A stretch of DNA of 32,737 bases from an uncultured Verrucomicrobiota bacterium (GTDB taxonomy: Bacteria; Verrucomicrobiota; Verrucomicrobiia; Limisphaerales; UBA9464). Below are positions 7,570 through 14,697 of the stretch, piece by piece. The notes beneath the pieces are model-generated. The model did no database searches. It was given only the letters and a program-made list of their open reading frames with translations, and had not been told where the DNA came from. Position numbers and translations under genes: made by a program. Within the stretch, counting starts at the first letter, position 1. Every line of letters starts with the position of its first letter. The stretch is from positions 1 through 32,737 of the forward strand of contig CAIMMI010000158.1 in the NCBI GenBank assembly GCA_903842505.1. The letters are read 5' to 3'.

Positions 7570-8619
7570 TCAAGGCATGGCAGGCTCACCCTGGCCCGAG
7601 GTCGGGGCGAGGGTGGCGGTGACGGATTCCTTGCCTTGGATACCCTTGCCGTTCAAGGCGCGGAGGAAGGTGGTGATGGATGACACCTGTTCGTCCGTGA
7701 GCTTCTGACCGAGTTGGAGCCAGGCCATCTGCGAGACGGCGCTGGAGAGCGACGTCACGCCGCCGTCGTGGAAGTAGGGGGCGGTGGCGGCGATGTTGCG
7801 GAGGGAGGGAACCTTGAACACCAGGAGATCCTCCTCCTCCTTGGTCACGGCGATGCGGCCCTTGTCGCTGGTGTTGGCATAAGGATTCACGGCGCCGACC
7901 TTGCGGTAGCTGTTGCCGCCGATGACGGGCCCGTTGTGGCAGGTCGTGCAACCGACCGAGAGGAACTCATGGAGGCCCTTTTGTTCGGCGGCGGAAAGGG
8001 CCTTGTCGTTGCCCTTCAGGAAGTCGTCGAAGCGGTCGTGGGTGACGAGGGTTCGTTCGAAGGCGGCGATGGCCTTGGCGAGATTGTCGTAGGTGAGGGG
8101 GTTGGTCTCACCGGGGAAGGACTTGGCGAACGCCTTCTTGTAGGAGGAGATCCCGCCGAGCTTGGCGATGACATCGACGTCCTTGGGCATGGCCATCTCG
8201 ATGGGATTGAGGATGGGCCCCTTGGCTTGGTCGGCGAGGGTTTCCGCGCGGCCGTCCCAGAACTGGGCGAGGTGGAATCCGGCATTGAGGGTGGTGGGCG
8301 AATTGCGGCCACCGCGTTTGCCGAAGGCTCCCGGGGAAGTGGGCTGATGATCAACCCCGGCCTTGCCGCCGTCGACCTGATGGCAGCTATTGCAGGACTG
8401 GCTGTCGTTGGCGGAGAGGCGCTTCTCGAAGTAGAGCTTCTTGCCGAGCGCGACCATGGCCGGGGTGTCCTTGTCCGACCCGGGCATGCGGTCCGGCAGC
8501 GGGGTCACGACCTCCAGGGCCTTCTTGCGGAGTTCGGCAGGAGCCGGGGTCTGGGCGTTGAGGGTGCCGGCGAGCAGGCCGGCCACGGCGAGGGCTGGGA
8601 TGAGATACTTGGACATCAT
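7570..8619 (-). CDS. Di-haem cytochrome c peroxidase
   Basis: A periplasmic protein of about 349 aa of the bacterial CCP/MauG family, which reduces hydrogen peroxide using electrons from small c-type cytochromes or performs related oxidations. It starts at one of two adjacent ATGs (8619 or 8616), opens with a signal peptide (YLIPALAVAGLLAGTLNAQ) and has two haem c sites: CNSCH near residue 75 and CTTCH near residue 223 (numbering from the second Met). The family landmarks LGKKLYFEKRLS, FWDGRAETL and the late APYFHDGG are present. The frame upstream to 8850 runs over the preceding gene's 3' end and is not coding. It lies 91 bp after the IscS-like gene on the same strand and may belong to the same Rrf2-controlled unit. 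A terminator follows. Confidence 0.93.
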   Translation of the reverse strand: MMSKYLIPALAVAGLLAGTLNAQTPAPAELRKKALEVVTPLPDRMPGSDKDTPAMVALGKKLYFEKRLSANDSQSCNSCHQVDGGKAGVDHQPTSPGAFGKRGGRNSPTTLNAGFHLAQFWDGRAETLADQAKGPILNPIEMAMPKDVDVIAKLGGISSYKKAFAKSFPGETNPLTYDNLAKAIAAFERTLVTHDRFDDFLKGNDKALSAAEQKGLHEFLSVGCTTCHNGPVIGGNSYRKVGAVNPYANTSDKGRIAVTKEEEDLLVFKVPSLRNIAATAPYFHDGGVTSLSSAVSQMAWLQLGQKLTDEQVSSITTFLRALNGKGIQGKESVTATLAPTSGQGEPAMP

Positions 8620-8710
8620 GGGCGGGAAGGATGTGCGAAGTTGCGGAGTCTGCAACCCACTCTGTTTGTAAAGATTTTGGTATTTGGAGCAGGAGGGCCT
8701 GGGCGGCGGT

Positions 8711-9976
8711 TCAATGGGCCGCCTTGCCCGAGACTTCGGCGGCATGCTGGCTGAAGGATTTGCCAATGCCACGGGGGGCGATGACGGAGTCGATGACGCC
8801 CTTCTCGAACTCATCCCACATGGGCGACATGGCGCGGAGCTTGGTGACAATCCGGGCGAAGGCCTCGACCACGTAGTCCATGTCTTCCTCGGAGTTGTCC
8901 TTGCCGAGGCTCAGGATGAGGTTGCCTTGCGCGAGGGCGTGGTCGAGTCCGATGGCGGACAGCACGTGGGAAATCTTGAGGGACTTCGACACGCAGGAGG
9001 AGCCTGAGGCGACGGCGATGCCGTTCATGTCGCAAAGCAGGAGTTGGCCCTCGCCCTCGATGAATTCGGTGGAGATGTTGATGTTGGTCGGGGCGCGGTC
9101 AGGACCGGGCACGGGGCCGTTCAGCTTGATGAAGGGGATCCGAGTGCTGAGGCCGTCCCAGAGGCGTTTCTGGAGGTGGGCGACATGGGCGGCGCGGCTG
9201 GGCAACTCGGTGCGGGCGATCTCGGCGGCGACGCCGGCGCCGACGATGGCGGGGATGTTCTCGGTTCCGGCGCGACGACCGCCCTCCTGGACGCCTCCGT
9301 GCAGGATCGAGACGATGCGGGCGCGCTTGTTGCGGTACAGGACACCGACGCCCTTGGGGCCGTAGAACCGGTGGGGTGAGAAGCTGACGAGGGCGGCACC
9401 GAACTGGCGGACGTCGATGGGGAGCCAGCCGGCGCTGGCCTCACAGTCGACGTAGAGGGGGACTCCAGCCTGGGCGCAGATCCGGCCGGCTTCGATGACG
9501 GGTTGGATCGTGCCGATGTCGTGGTTTACGTGGTGCAGCGCGACCAGGACGGTCTGTGGGGTGAGAGCGGCCTGAAGGGCGGCAAGGTTCACGCGGCCTT
9601 CGGGATCCACCGGGACGCGGGTGCAGGTCCAGCCCTGCTTTTCGAGGAATTCGACGGAGTTGACCACCGCAGGATGTTCGGTGGCGGAGATCACCAGGTG
9701 CTTGCCCTTCCGTTCATTGGCGTAGGCCACACCCTTGATCGCGAGGTTGGAGGATTCGGTGCCGTCGGACGTGAAGAAGATCTCCTCCTCGGATTCCGCG
9801 TTGATCAGTGCGGCCATCTGCTGGCGGGCTGTCTTGAGCGCGTCACGGACCCGGAGTCCGTGCTGGTGGAGCGAGGATGCGTTGCCAAAGAAGTCCGTGA
9901 AGTAAGGCCGCATGGCCTCGAACACCTCGGGCAGGAGTGGCGTGGCAGACTGATGATCCAGGTAGACCTGTCGCAT
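8711..9976 (-). CDS. IscS/NifS-like protein lacking the PLP lysine
   Basis: A 421-aa fold-type I aminotransferase-like protein clearly homologous to cysteine desulfurase. Retained are the N-terminal YLDHQSATP, TEHPAVV (His101), Asp177, the GGVQEGGRRAGTEN loop and the sulfur-carrying Cys328 in SGSSCVS. However, the lysine that forms the Schiff base with PLP (Lys206 in E. coli IscS, in SGHKIYGPKG) is Arg203 here (SPHRFYGPKG; codon CGG). The PLP-ring Gln183 is Ala180, and the substrate-binding Arg of IRFSLGR is replaced (LILSLGK). A 30-residue C-terminal tail follows the usual end. Homology and context (rrf2, iscU upstream) put it in Fe-S assembly, but ordinary PLP chemistry is doubtful. A precedent is Archaeoglobus fulgidus IscS, which has Asp at the same position. 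I chose the ATG at 9976 because the family N-terminus begins there. Confidence 0.9.
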   Translation of the reverse strand: MRQVYLDHQSATPLLPEVFEAMRPYFTDFFGNASSLHQHGLRVRDALKTARQQMAALINAESEEEIFFTSDGTESSNLAIKGVAYANERKGKHLVISATEHPAVVNSVEFLEKQGWTCTRVPVDPEGRVNLAALQAALTPQTVLVALHHVNHDIGTIQPVIEAGRICAQAGVPLYVDCEASAGWLPIDVRQFGAALVSFSPHRFYGPKGVGVLYRNKRARIVSILHGGVQEGGRRAGTENIPAIVGAGVAAEIARTELPSRAAHVAHLQKRLWDGLSTRIPFIKLNGPVPGPDRAPTNINISTEFIEGEGQLLLCDMNGIAVASGSSCVSKSLKISHVLSAIGLDHALAQGNLILSLGKDNSEEDMDYVVEAFARIVTKLRAMSPMWDEFEKGVIDSVIAPRGIGKSFSQHAAEVSGKAAH

Positions 9977-10011
9977 GATGGGATGAGGTTTAGTTCCGGG
10001 TGCAGGCGCGC

Positions 10012-10055
10012 AAAACCCCGCGTTCACACGGCGCGCCGGCGAACCGCGGGGTTTT
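10012..10055. terminator. Terminator-like hairpin between iscU and the iscS-like gene
   Basis: A perfect 11-bp stem AAAACCCCGCG (10012-10022) / CGCGGGGTTTT (10045-10055). Read on the minus strand it comes 17 bp after the iscU stop and ends in TTTTG; read on the plus strand it ends in TTTTC. The T-run is short, so partial termination (attenuation) is more likely than a full stop. It would leave more iscU than iscS-like mRNA. Confidence 0.55.
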
Positions 10056-10072
10056 CGACCGGCGGGTTTGGG

Positions 10073-10501
10073 TCAGGCGCCGACGGTCTCGGCGGCGGCA
10101 ACGCGTGCGGCGAGTTCCGGGTGCCGCTTGACGTAGTCTTCGAGGGCGGCCTTGAGGGCTTCCTCGGCGAGCACGGAGCAGTGGATCTTCACCGGAGGCA
10201 GACCGCCGAGGGCGCTGACGACCTCCTGATTCGAGAAGCTCATCGCTTCCTCGATCGTGCGGCCCTTGATCAGTTCCGTGGCCATGCTGGAGCTGGCGAT
10301 CGCGGAGCCGCAACCAAAGGTCTTGAAGCGGGCGTCCTCGATCTTCCCGTCGCGGATCTTGAGGCTGATCTTCATGATGTCGCCGCAGGCGGCGGCTCCG
10401 ACCTCGCCGATGCCATCGGCGTCCTTCAGGTCGCCCATGTTGCGGGGGTTCATGAAGTGGTCCATGACCGTAGGGTTGTACAGCGTGTAGGTATCGCTCA
10501 T
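10073..10501 (-). CDS. iscU: Iron-sulfur cluster scaffold protein IscU
   Basis: A 142-aa IscU-type scaffold on which Fe-S clusters are built before transfer to client proteins. All ligands are present: Cys39 and Asp41 in AACGDIMK, Cys64 in FGCGSA, and His107-Cys108 in KIHCS. The chaperone-recognition motif LPPVK (101-105), read by HscA/DnaK in the ISC system, is intact, although no hscA or hscB lies in the window. The start is the ATG at 10501, preceded by AAGGA at a 6-nt spacing, one of the few clear ribosome sites here. It lies between the Rrf2 regulator and the IscS-like gene. The C-terminal 20 residues are an Ala-rich extension. Confidence 0.95.
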   Translation of the reverse strand: MSDTYTLYNPTVMDHFMNPRNMGDLKDADGIGEVGAAACGDIMKISLKIRDGKIEDARFKTFGCGSAIASSSMATELIKGRTIEEAMSFSNQEVVSALGGLPPVKIHCSVLAEEALKAALEDYVKRHPELAARVAAAETVGA

Positions 10502-10555
10502 GACTGGTCCTTCTTCCTCGGTTCTTGTCTAAATTCGATGTGTTTGCGTTGCCTG

Positions 10556-10571
10556 CCTGACGTCCGTCAGG
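10556..10571. repeat. Inverted repeat at the rrf2 stop / iscU leader
   Basis: CCTGACG-TC-CGTCAGG is a 7-bp palindrome overlapping the rrf2 stop codon. Its minus-strand context CCCGCCTCCTGACG matches the direct repeat at 346-410. It has no T-run. It could be a dispersed element or a local regulatory hairpin in the iscU leader. Confidence 0.45.
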
Positions 10572-11073
10572 AGGCGGGCGCCGGTTGCACCGGCACGGGA
10601 TCCAGCGGCATTACGGGCGCCGCAGTTTCTGAAGATCGGTTTCGGGCCTGGCGGACCAGGCCGTTGGGGATATGCCGACCGGTGAGGTCGGACAGCGTGG
10701 TGCGGCCAAAAACCTCCCGGACCTGTTCCTGGGCTTCGGAGAGCAGGGCGCACAGGGCACAACCGCCGCTGTGTTCGCAACCGAGGTCCTCATCCAGGCA
10801 ACGCTGGAAGGCAATCGGCCCCTCGATGGCCTCGATGATTTCGAGGGCGGTTACTTCAGTGGGTGTGCGGGCGAGGCTGAAGCCGCCACCGGAGCCGCGG
10901 GCGGACTTCACGATGCCTGCCTTGGCGAGACTCTGAAGGATCTTCCCGAGGAAACTGTTGGGAATGTCTTCCTCGGCGCAGAGCGTCTCGATCATGACGA
11001 CCTCACCCAATGGACGGCGGGCAAGGGCGGTGAGGCCCAGGACTCCGTACTCTGCTGCGCGGGTGATCTGCAT
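10567..11073 (-). CDS. Rrf2 family regulator, IscR-like with Cys cluster
   Basis: A 168-aa winged-helix regulator of the Rrf2 family. The N-terminal MQITRAAEYGVLGLTALAR and the wing ILQSLAKAGIVKSARGSGGGFSLAR are typical. A cysteine cluster, Cys92, Cys99, Cys105 and Cys108 (RCLDEDLGCEHSGGCALC), resembles the Fe-S ligand loop of IscR, NsrR and CymR-like members, so it probably senses Fe-S status, iron, NO or peroxide. The C-terminus ends in a Pro-rich tail of about 20 residues. I start it at the ATG at 11073 (upstream GAGAA), which matches the family N-terminus; the longer frame to 11157 reads through the predicted promoter. It heads the iscU/iscS-like block and is likely autoregulated through two dyads around its promoter. 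Confidence 0.92.
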   Translation of the reverse strand: MQITRAAEYGVLGLTALARRPLGEVVMIETLCAEEDIPNSFLGKILQSLAKAGIVKSARGSGGGFSLARTPTEVTALEIIEAIEGPIAFQRCLDEDLGCEHSGGCALCALLSEAQEQVREVFGRTTLSDLTGRHIPNGLVRQARNRSSETAAPVMPLDPVPVQPAPAS

Positions 11074-11098
11074 GTTCTCGAGCGTGCCGTGGTTCAAA

Positions 11099-11117
11099 CC
11101 GGACAGATCCGGTCTGG
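11099..11117 (-). promoter_or_regulatory. Candidate Rrf2 operator, promoter-proximal copy
   Basis: The minus strand reads CCAGACCGGATCTGTCCGG, a near-perfect dyad (CCAGAC / GTCCGG, 7-nt centre). It agrees at 14 of 19 positions with the dyad at 11166-11184 and lies just downstream of the predicted -10, in the 5' leader of rrf2. That position suits a repressor. Confidence 0.55.
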
Positions 11118-11129
11118 AATCTGCCGGCC

Positions 11130-11157
11130 AAGCTATTCGGGTTGGGTGAATCGTCAA
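11130..11157 (-). promoter_or_regulatory. Predicted sigma-70-type promoter of rrf2-iscU
   Basis: On the minus strand TTGACG (11157-11152) is followed after 16 bp by TAGCTT (11135-11130). The -35 is close to consensus and the -10 weak, as expected for a regulated promoter. Transcription would start near 11122, about 50 bp ahead of the rrf2 ATG. Confidence 0.45.
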
Positions 11158-11165
11158 AGGCTTTT

Positions 11166-11184
11166 CCAGACGAATTTGGTCTGG
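11166..11184 (-). promoter_or_regulatory. Candidate Rrf2 operator, distal copy
   Basis: The minus strand reads CCAGACCAAATTCGTCTGG, a perfect 6-bp inverted repeat with a 7-nt centre. Its centre is 67 bp from that of the second copy at 11099-11117, and it lies just upstream of the predicted -35. Confidence 0.55.
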
Positions 11185-11231
11185 TTCGCCGATTGAGGGC
11201 GATTCGTTGGTGAATCCTTACTTTTCCGGGG

Positions 11232-12284
11232 TCAGGGCGTCTCGACGCCCGGATCGAACTGAAGGATGTCCTCCGACCGGAAGGTCAGCCAACCGGTGTC
11301 ACCGATGGATCCGGTGCGGGCCTCCGGTGGAACGGGAATCTCGATGCGGCTGCCGTGGCGCCAGCGGCATTCGATCCAGGTTCGGGGGCCGGTCAGCGCG
11401 ATCCGGTGAATGCGGATGGGGCCGATGAACGGACTCTGTGCCGGTGGGGTGGCGTGGAGGGTGATGGATTCGGGGCGAACGCCGAGACGTTGGGTGGGTG
11501 GGCCGGATGCGAGTTCGGGAGGCAGGTGGAAGTCGAGGGATCCGGCGTCCTGGCGACGGCAGGTCCAGACCGGGCAATCCCCGAGCAGGTCAGCGAGCCA
11601 GGGGGTGCGGGGTTGTTGGTAGAGGGATTCGGGAGAACCGGACTGGAACAGGCGACCGTTGGCGAGTGCGCTGATATGGGAAGCGTCGGCGAGGAGTTCT
11701 AACGGGTGATGGGTGACGTGGAGGAGGGTGAGGTTGTGGTCCTGCTGGAGTTCGCGAAGGAGGAGGCGAAGTTGACGGCGGAGGGTGGGATCGAGGTGGG
11801 CGAATGGTTCGTCCAGGAGGAGCAACGCGGGTTGTGCGACGAGGGCTCGGCCGAGGGCGGCGCGGGCCGCTTCGCCGGCGGAGAGGGCAGCGGGCAGGTG
11901 TTGGAGGCGATGCGTGAGGCCGAGTCGGTCGGCCATGACCTGAACCCGAGCGATTCGATCGGCTGGGGAGACGCCGTGGAGGCGGAGTGGAAGTTCGAGT
12001 TGGGATTGCAGGTCGAGGTGGGGCAGGAGACCGGGTGACTGGGCGACCCAGCCGCAATGGCGGCGTTCCGGGGGCAATGGTGCGATGTCCGTTCCGTCGA
12101 TGAGGATCCGGCCGGCATCTGGAGTTTCGAGGCCGGCGATGAGGCGGAGGGTGGTGGACTTGCCACTGCCGGAGGGGCCGGTGAGCAGGTGATGGCTGCC
12201 GGGTTGGACTTCGATGGTCAGGTCCCGGACGGCCTGGATGGATCCGAACCGTTTGCTCAATCCCTGGAGGTGGATGCGCGGCAC
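11232..12284 (-). CDS. ABC transporter ATP-binding protein (PotA/ModC/FbpC-type)
   Basis: A 350-aa importer-type ATPase with Walker A GPSGSGKS (36-43), Q-loop Gln82, Walker B LLLLDEP (154-160), H-loop His192 and a C-terminal TOBE-like region containing GVRPESITLH. Such proteins energise uptake of polyamines, sugars, molybdate or ferric iron. The signature is LSAGE rather than LSGGQ, a tolerated but less usual variant. No permease or binding protein is nearby, so the substrate is open. The neighbouring rrf2/iscU block makes iron a guess only. The start is set at the GTG at 12284, where the family begins; the frame open to 12527 runs into the divergent gene and contains no fitting ATG. Confidence 0.88.
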   Translation of the reverse strand: MPRIHLQGLSKRFGSIQAVRDLTIEVQPGSHHLLTGPSGSGKSTTLRLIAGLETPDAGRILIDGTDIAPLPPERRHCGWVAQSPGLLPHLDLQSQLELPLRLHGVSPADRIARVQVMADRLGLTHRLQHLPAALSAGEAARAALGRALVAQPALLLLDEPFAHLDPTLRRQLRLLLRELQQDHNLTLLHVTHHPLELLADASHISALANGRLFQSGSPESLYQQPRTPWLADLLGDCPVWTCRRQDAGSLDFHLPPELASGPPTQRLGVRPESITLHATPPAQSPFIGPIRIHRIALTGPRTWIECRWRHGSRIEIPVPPEARTGSIGDTGWLTFRSEDILQFDPGVETP

Positions 12285-12394
12285 GGGGGGAAAGGGACAG
12301 GCTCCGAGGCAAACTGGGGAGGGAATTCTGCGACTGGGAAGGGCAGGGGATTTCCAACTCTGTTCGGGAGCCGTACCAGCGCCAAGCCAGCGGT

Positions 12395-12408
12395 AACCTT
12401 TCAAGGTT
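12395..12408. promoter_or_regulatory. Short dyad between divergent genes
   Basis: AACCTT-TC-AAGGTT is a 6-bp inverted repeat in the 142-bp gap between the divergent ABC ATPase and Rpn-like genes, 18 bp ahead of the latter's GTG. It may be an operator, but it is short and could be chance. Confidence 0.25.
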
Positions 12409-12426
12409 TGCGGCGTAGCAGGGAAC

Positions 12427-13440
12427 GTGACCCCGAGAACCGAATATGATGCTGCCTGGAAGGCTACGTTGGAGGCGTTTCTCCAGCCATGCCTCGCGAT
12501 GACATTCCCGGGATTGGCGGAATTCATAGACTGGAGTGTGACGCCGAAGTTCTTGGATACGGAACTTCAGGAAATCGTCCGCGATTCAGAATCGGGTCCG
12601 ATGCGGGTGGACAAGCTGATCGAAGTCCGTCGGTGGGATGGTGGGAACGAGTTGTTGCTCCTGCATGTGGAGGTTCAGGCGCAACGTGACGACGATCTGG
12701 CCCGGCGGATGTTCCGGTACTTTGCCAGGATCCTCGAACGGTTTGGGCGGGAGCCAGTGAGCCTCGCGATTCTGGCGGATCCGGTGAAGGGATGGCGGCC
12801 GACGCATTACGAGCAGTCGAAGCTGGGTTGTTCGGTTCGGTTTGGGTTCCTGACGTGCAAGTTGATCGAATTGGAAATCGGTCCTTGGCTGGCGGCGGGG
12901 AATCCGGTGGCGCAGGTGATTGAAGCCCACTGTCTGGCGTTGGGAACGGGCAAGGACATGAGGGCGCGGCGTGGTGGAAAACTGGCGATGGTCCGGCGGT
13001 TGCGTGAATCCGGGATGGGCGAACTCGAAGCGCGGGAGGTGATGCGGCTGGTGCACTGGCTGCTGGCGTTGCCGAGGGAGGAGGAGTTAGCTTTTCGTCA
13101 GGATGTAAAGGAAATGGAGGCCAGCATGCATATGCCGAGACGCAGTACGTACGAGCAGATCGTTTGGGAAGAGGGTCTGGAACAAGGCCTCGAAAAGGGC
13201 CGGGACGAAGGCCGGGTGGAAGGGCGGGTGGAAGGCCGGGTGGAAGGGCGGGTGGAAGGGCGGATCGCGGGTGCTCAGGAAGTGCTGGTCGATTTGGTTG
13301 CCGAGCGGTTTGGGGGTGTTGGGCCTGGGCTTCGAGGTCGGATTGAATCGATCGTGGACGGGGTGCGGCTCCGGCAACTGGCGCGGGCGGCCGTCACGGT
13401 TTCGTCCCTTTCCGAATTCGAGCAGCGCGTCGGGCAGTAA
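12427..13440 (+). CDS. Rpn/PD-(D/E)XK nuclease-like protein with GRVE repeats
   Basis: A 337-aa protein of the Rpn / transposase-31-like PD-(D/E)XK group common in cyanobacteria, Planctomycetes and Verrucomicrobia. The nuclease signature is visible as Asp62 (RVDKLIEV), then the beta strand [11 protein letters not shown] with Glu82 and Gln84, followed by RMFRYFARI. Family members include recombination-promoting DNases such as RpnA. Near the C-terminus the G-x-x-E repeat typical of the group is encoded by four 12-bp units (GRVE repeated). The start is a GTG at 12427 with GGGA just upstream. The gene diverges from the ABC ATPase. Such genes often occur in many copies per genome; no terminal repeats of a transposon were found. 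Confidence 0.85.
   Translation: MTPRTEYDAAWKATLEAFLQPCLAMTFPGLAEFIDWSVTPKFLDTELQEIVRDSESGPMRVDKLIEVRRWDGGNELLLLHVEVQAQRDDDLARRMFRYFARILERFGREPVSLAILADPVKGWRPTHYEQSKLGCSVRFGFLTCKLIELEIGPWLAAGNPVAQVIEAHCLALGTGKDMRARRGGKLAMVRRLRESGMGELEAREVMRLVHWLLALPREEELAFRQDVKEMEASMHMPRRSTYEQIVWEEGLEQGLEKGRDEGRVEGRVEGRVEGRVEGRIAGAQEVLVDLVAERFGGVGPGLRGRIESIVDGVRLRQLARAAVTVSSLSEFEQRVGQ
13210..13257 (+). repeat. Four 12-bp tandem units (GRVE) in the Rpn-like gene
   Basis: Units of GGCCGGGTGGAA and GGGCGGGTGGAA alternate four times, with one variable base per unit. The 12-bp length keeps the frame, so copy number can change by slippage without breaking the gene. Confidence 0.85.
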
Positions 13441-13522
13441 TCCGCGTCGGGCTGTGCCGGTGCCGCAGGGAGGCCTCACTCGCCGCTTGGCACATCCGTC
13501 GGAGGGCCGCATCCTTTTGACG

Positions 13523-14650
13523 ATGCAAGCTCGTGGTCTTTTGGCTGGCGGATTCCTCTTCCTGACCTTGGGTGGTGCCCTGCAGGCCGGAGTGCCGGCA
13601 CGCCTTGAGGGACCGGTGCAGGTCCTGAAGGCGGTTGGGCCCGAAGGCAAGGGCAACGCCGAGGCCAGTGCCGCGTGGAAGCAGGTGGCATCGGCGCCGC
13701 TGCCGGTGTTGCCGGGCCTGTTGGAGGCGATGGATGGCGCGAACGATTATGCGCTGAACTGGCTGCGATCCGCGGTTGAGAGCGTCGAGGAACGGGGTCG
13801 GAAGTCCGGCGGGAAGATTCCGGTGGCCGCGGTGGAGGAGTTCCTGCGGGACACCCGGCATCATCCCCGGGCGCGGCGGTTGGCCTACGAGATCCTCCAG
13901 CGTGCAGAGCCGGAGCGTGCGCGACGGTTGCTCCCGGGATTTGTGAAGGATCCGGCGAATGAACTTCGGCGGGACGCGGTGCAACTGCTGGTGGTCGCGG
14001 CCGGTGAAAAGGTAACTGGAGACCGAGCGGCGGCGGTGGCGGGTTACCGCGAAGCGCTTGGCCATGCTCGGGAGGCGGACCAGATCGATGACCTTGCGAA
14101 GAAGCTGGGTGAATTGAAGGAGAAGGTCGACCTGCAGAAAGTGTTTGGCTGGGTGACGCGTTGGAAGATGGTCGGGCCCTTCGACAACACGGGTGGTGCC
14201 GGGTTTTCGAAGGCATTCCCGCCGGAGGAGAAGTTGGATGTTGCGGCGGAAATGGACGGCAAGTCAGGCAAGGTCCGGTGGGTGGATTTCGAATCGAAGG
14301 ACGACTATGGGTTGATCGATTTCAACAAGCCCTTCTCCGACCTGAAGGAGGTCACGGGGTATGCGATGGCCGAGTTCTGGTCGGACACGGCGCGCCCGGT
14401 GCAGCTGCGTCTGGGATGCAAGAATGGTTGGAAGGTCTGGGTGAATGGCAAATTGCTCTTCGGGCGTGACGAGTATCACCGGAACATGGAGATCGACCAG
14501 TATCGCCTGGCGACGGAGCTGAAGCCGGGCCGGAACGTCCTCCTCGTGAAGTGCTGTCAGAACGAGCAGAAGGAGGACTGGACCAAGGAGTGGGAATTCC
14601 AGCTTCGGCTGACGGATGAGCAGGGAACACCGATCGTTTCCACGAAGTGA
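13523..14650 (+). CDS. Secreted helical-repeat protein with C-terminal jelly-roll-like domain
   Basis: A 375-aa exported protein. The ATG at 13523 begins a signal peptide (GLLAGGFLFLTLGGALQAG). The longer frame to 13271 lies over the Rpn-like gene and is not used. The N-terminal part is rich in Ala, Leu and Arg helices (LPGLLEAMDGANDYALNWL, HHPRARRLAYEILQRAEPERAR) resembling HEAT/TPR-type repeats. The C-terminal part (about 220-375) looks like a beta-sandwich of the kind found as a sugar-binding module of glycoside hydrolases: KVWVNGKLLF, LATELKPGRNVLLVKCC. I do not recognise a catalytic site. It sits 47 bp upstream of the PQQ-propeller gene and the two probably work together at the cell surface or in the periplasm. 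Confidence 0.75.
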   Translation: MQARGLLAGGFLFLTLGGALQAGVPARLEGPVQVLKAVGPEGKGNAEASAAWKQVASAPLPVLPGLLEAMDGANDYALNWLRSAVESVEERGRKSGGKIPVAAVEEFLRDTRHHPRARRLAYEILQRAEPERARRLLPGFVKDPANELRRDAVQLLVVAAGEKVTGDRAAAVAGYREALGHAREADQIDDLAKKLGELKEKVDLQKVFGWVTRWKMVGPFDNTGGAGFSKAFPPEEKLDVAAEMDGKSGKVRWVDFESKDDYGLIDFNKPFSDLKEVTGYAMAEFWSDTARPVQLRLGCKNGWKVWVNGKLLFGRDEYHRNMEIDQYRLATELKPGRNVLLVKCCQNEQKEDWTKEWEFQLRLTDEQGTPIVSTK

Positions 14651-14697
14651 TCCCGAAGATCGAGAGCGCAGGCCCCATCCCCTTTTTCGCGAAAACC

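Noticed and set aside
8620-8710. A TTTACA box upstream of the peroxidase gene was considered as a promoter.
   Set aside because: No acceptable -10 at a normal spacing was found, so I left it out.
11232-12284. The orphan ABC ATPase was considered as the partner of the ABC-2 permease pair.
   Set aside because: Its importer-type architecture with a C-terminal TOBE-like region does not match ABC-2 exporters, and it lies 9 kb away.
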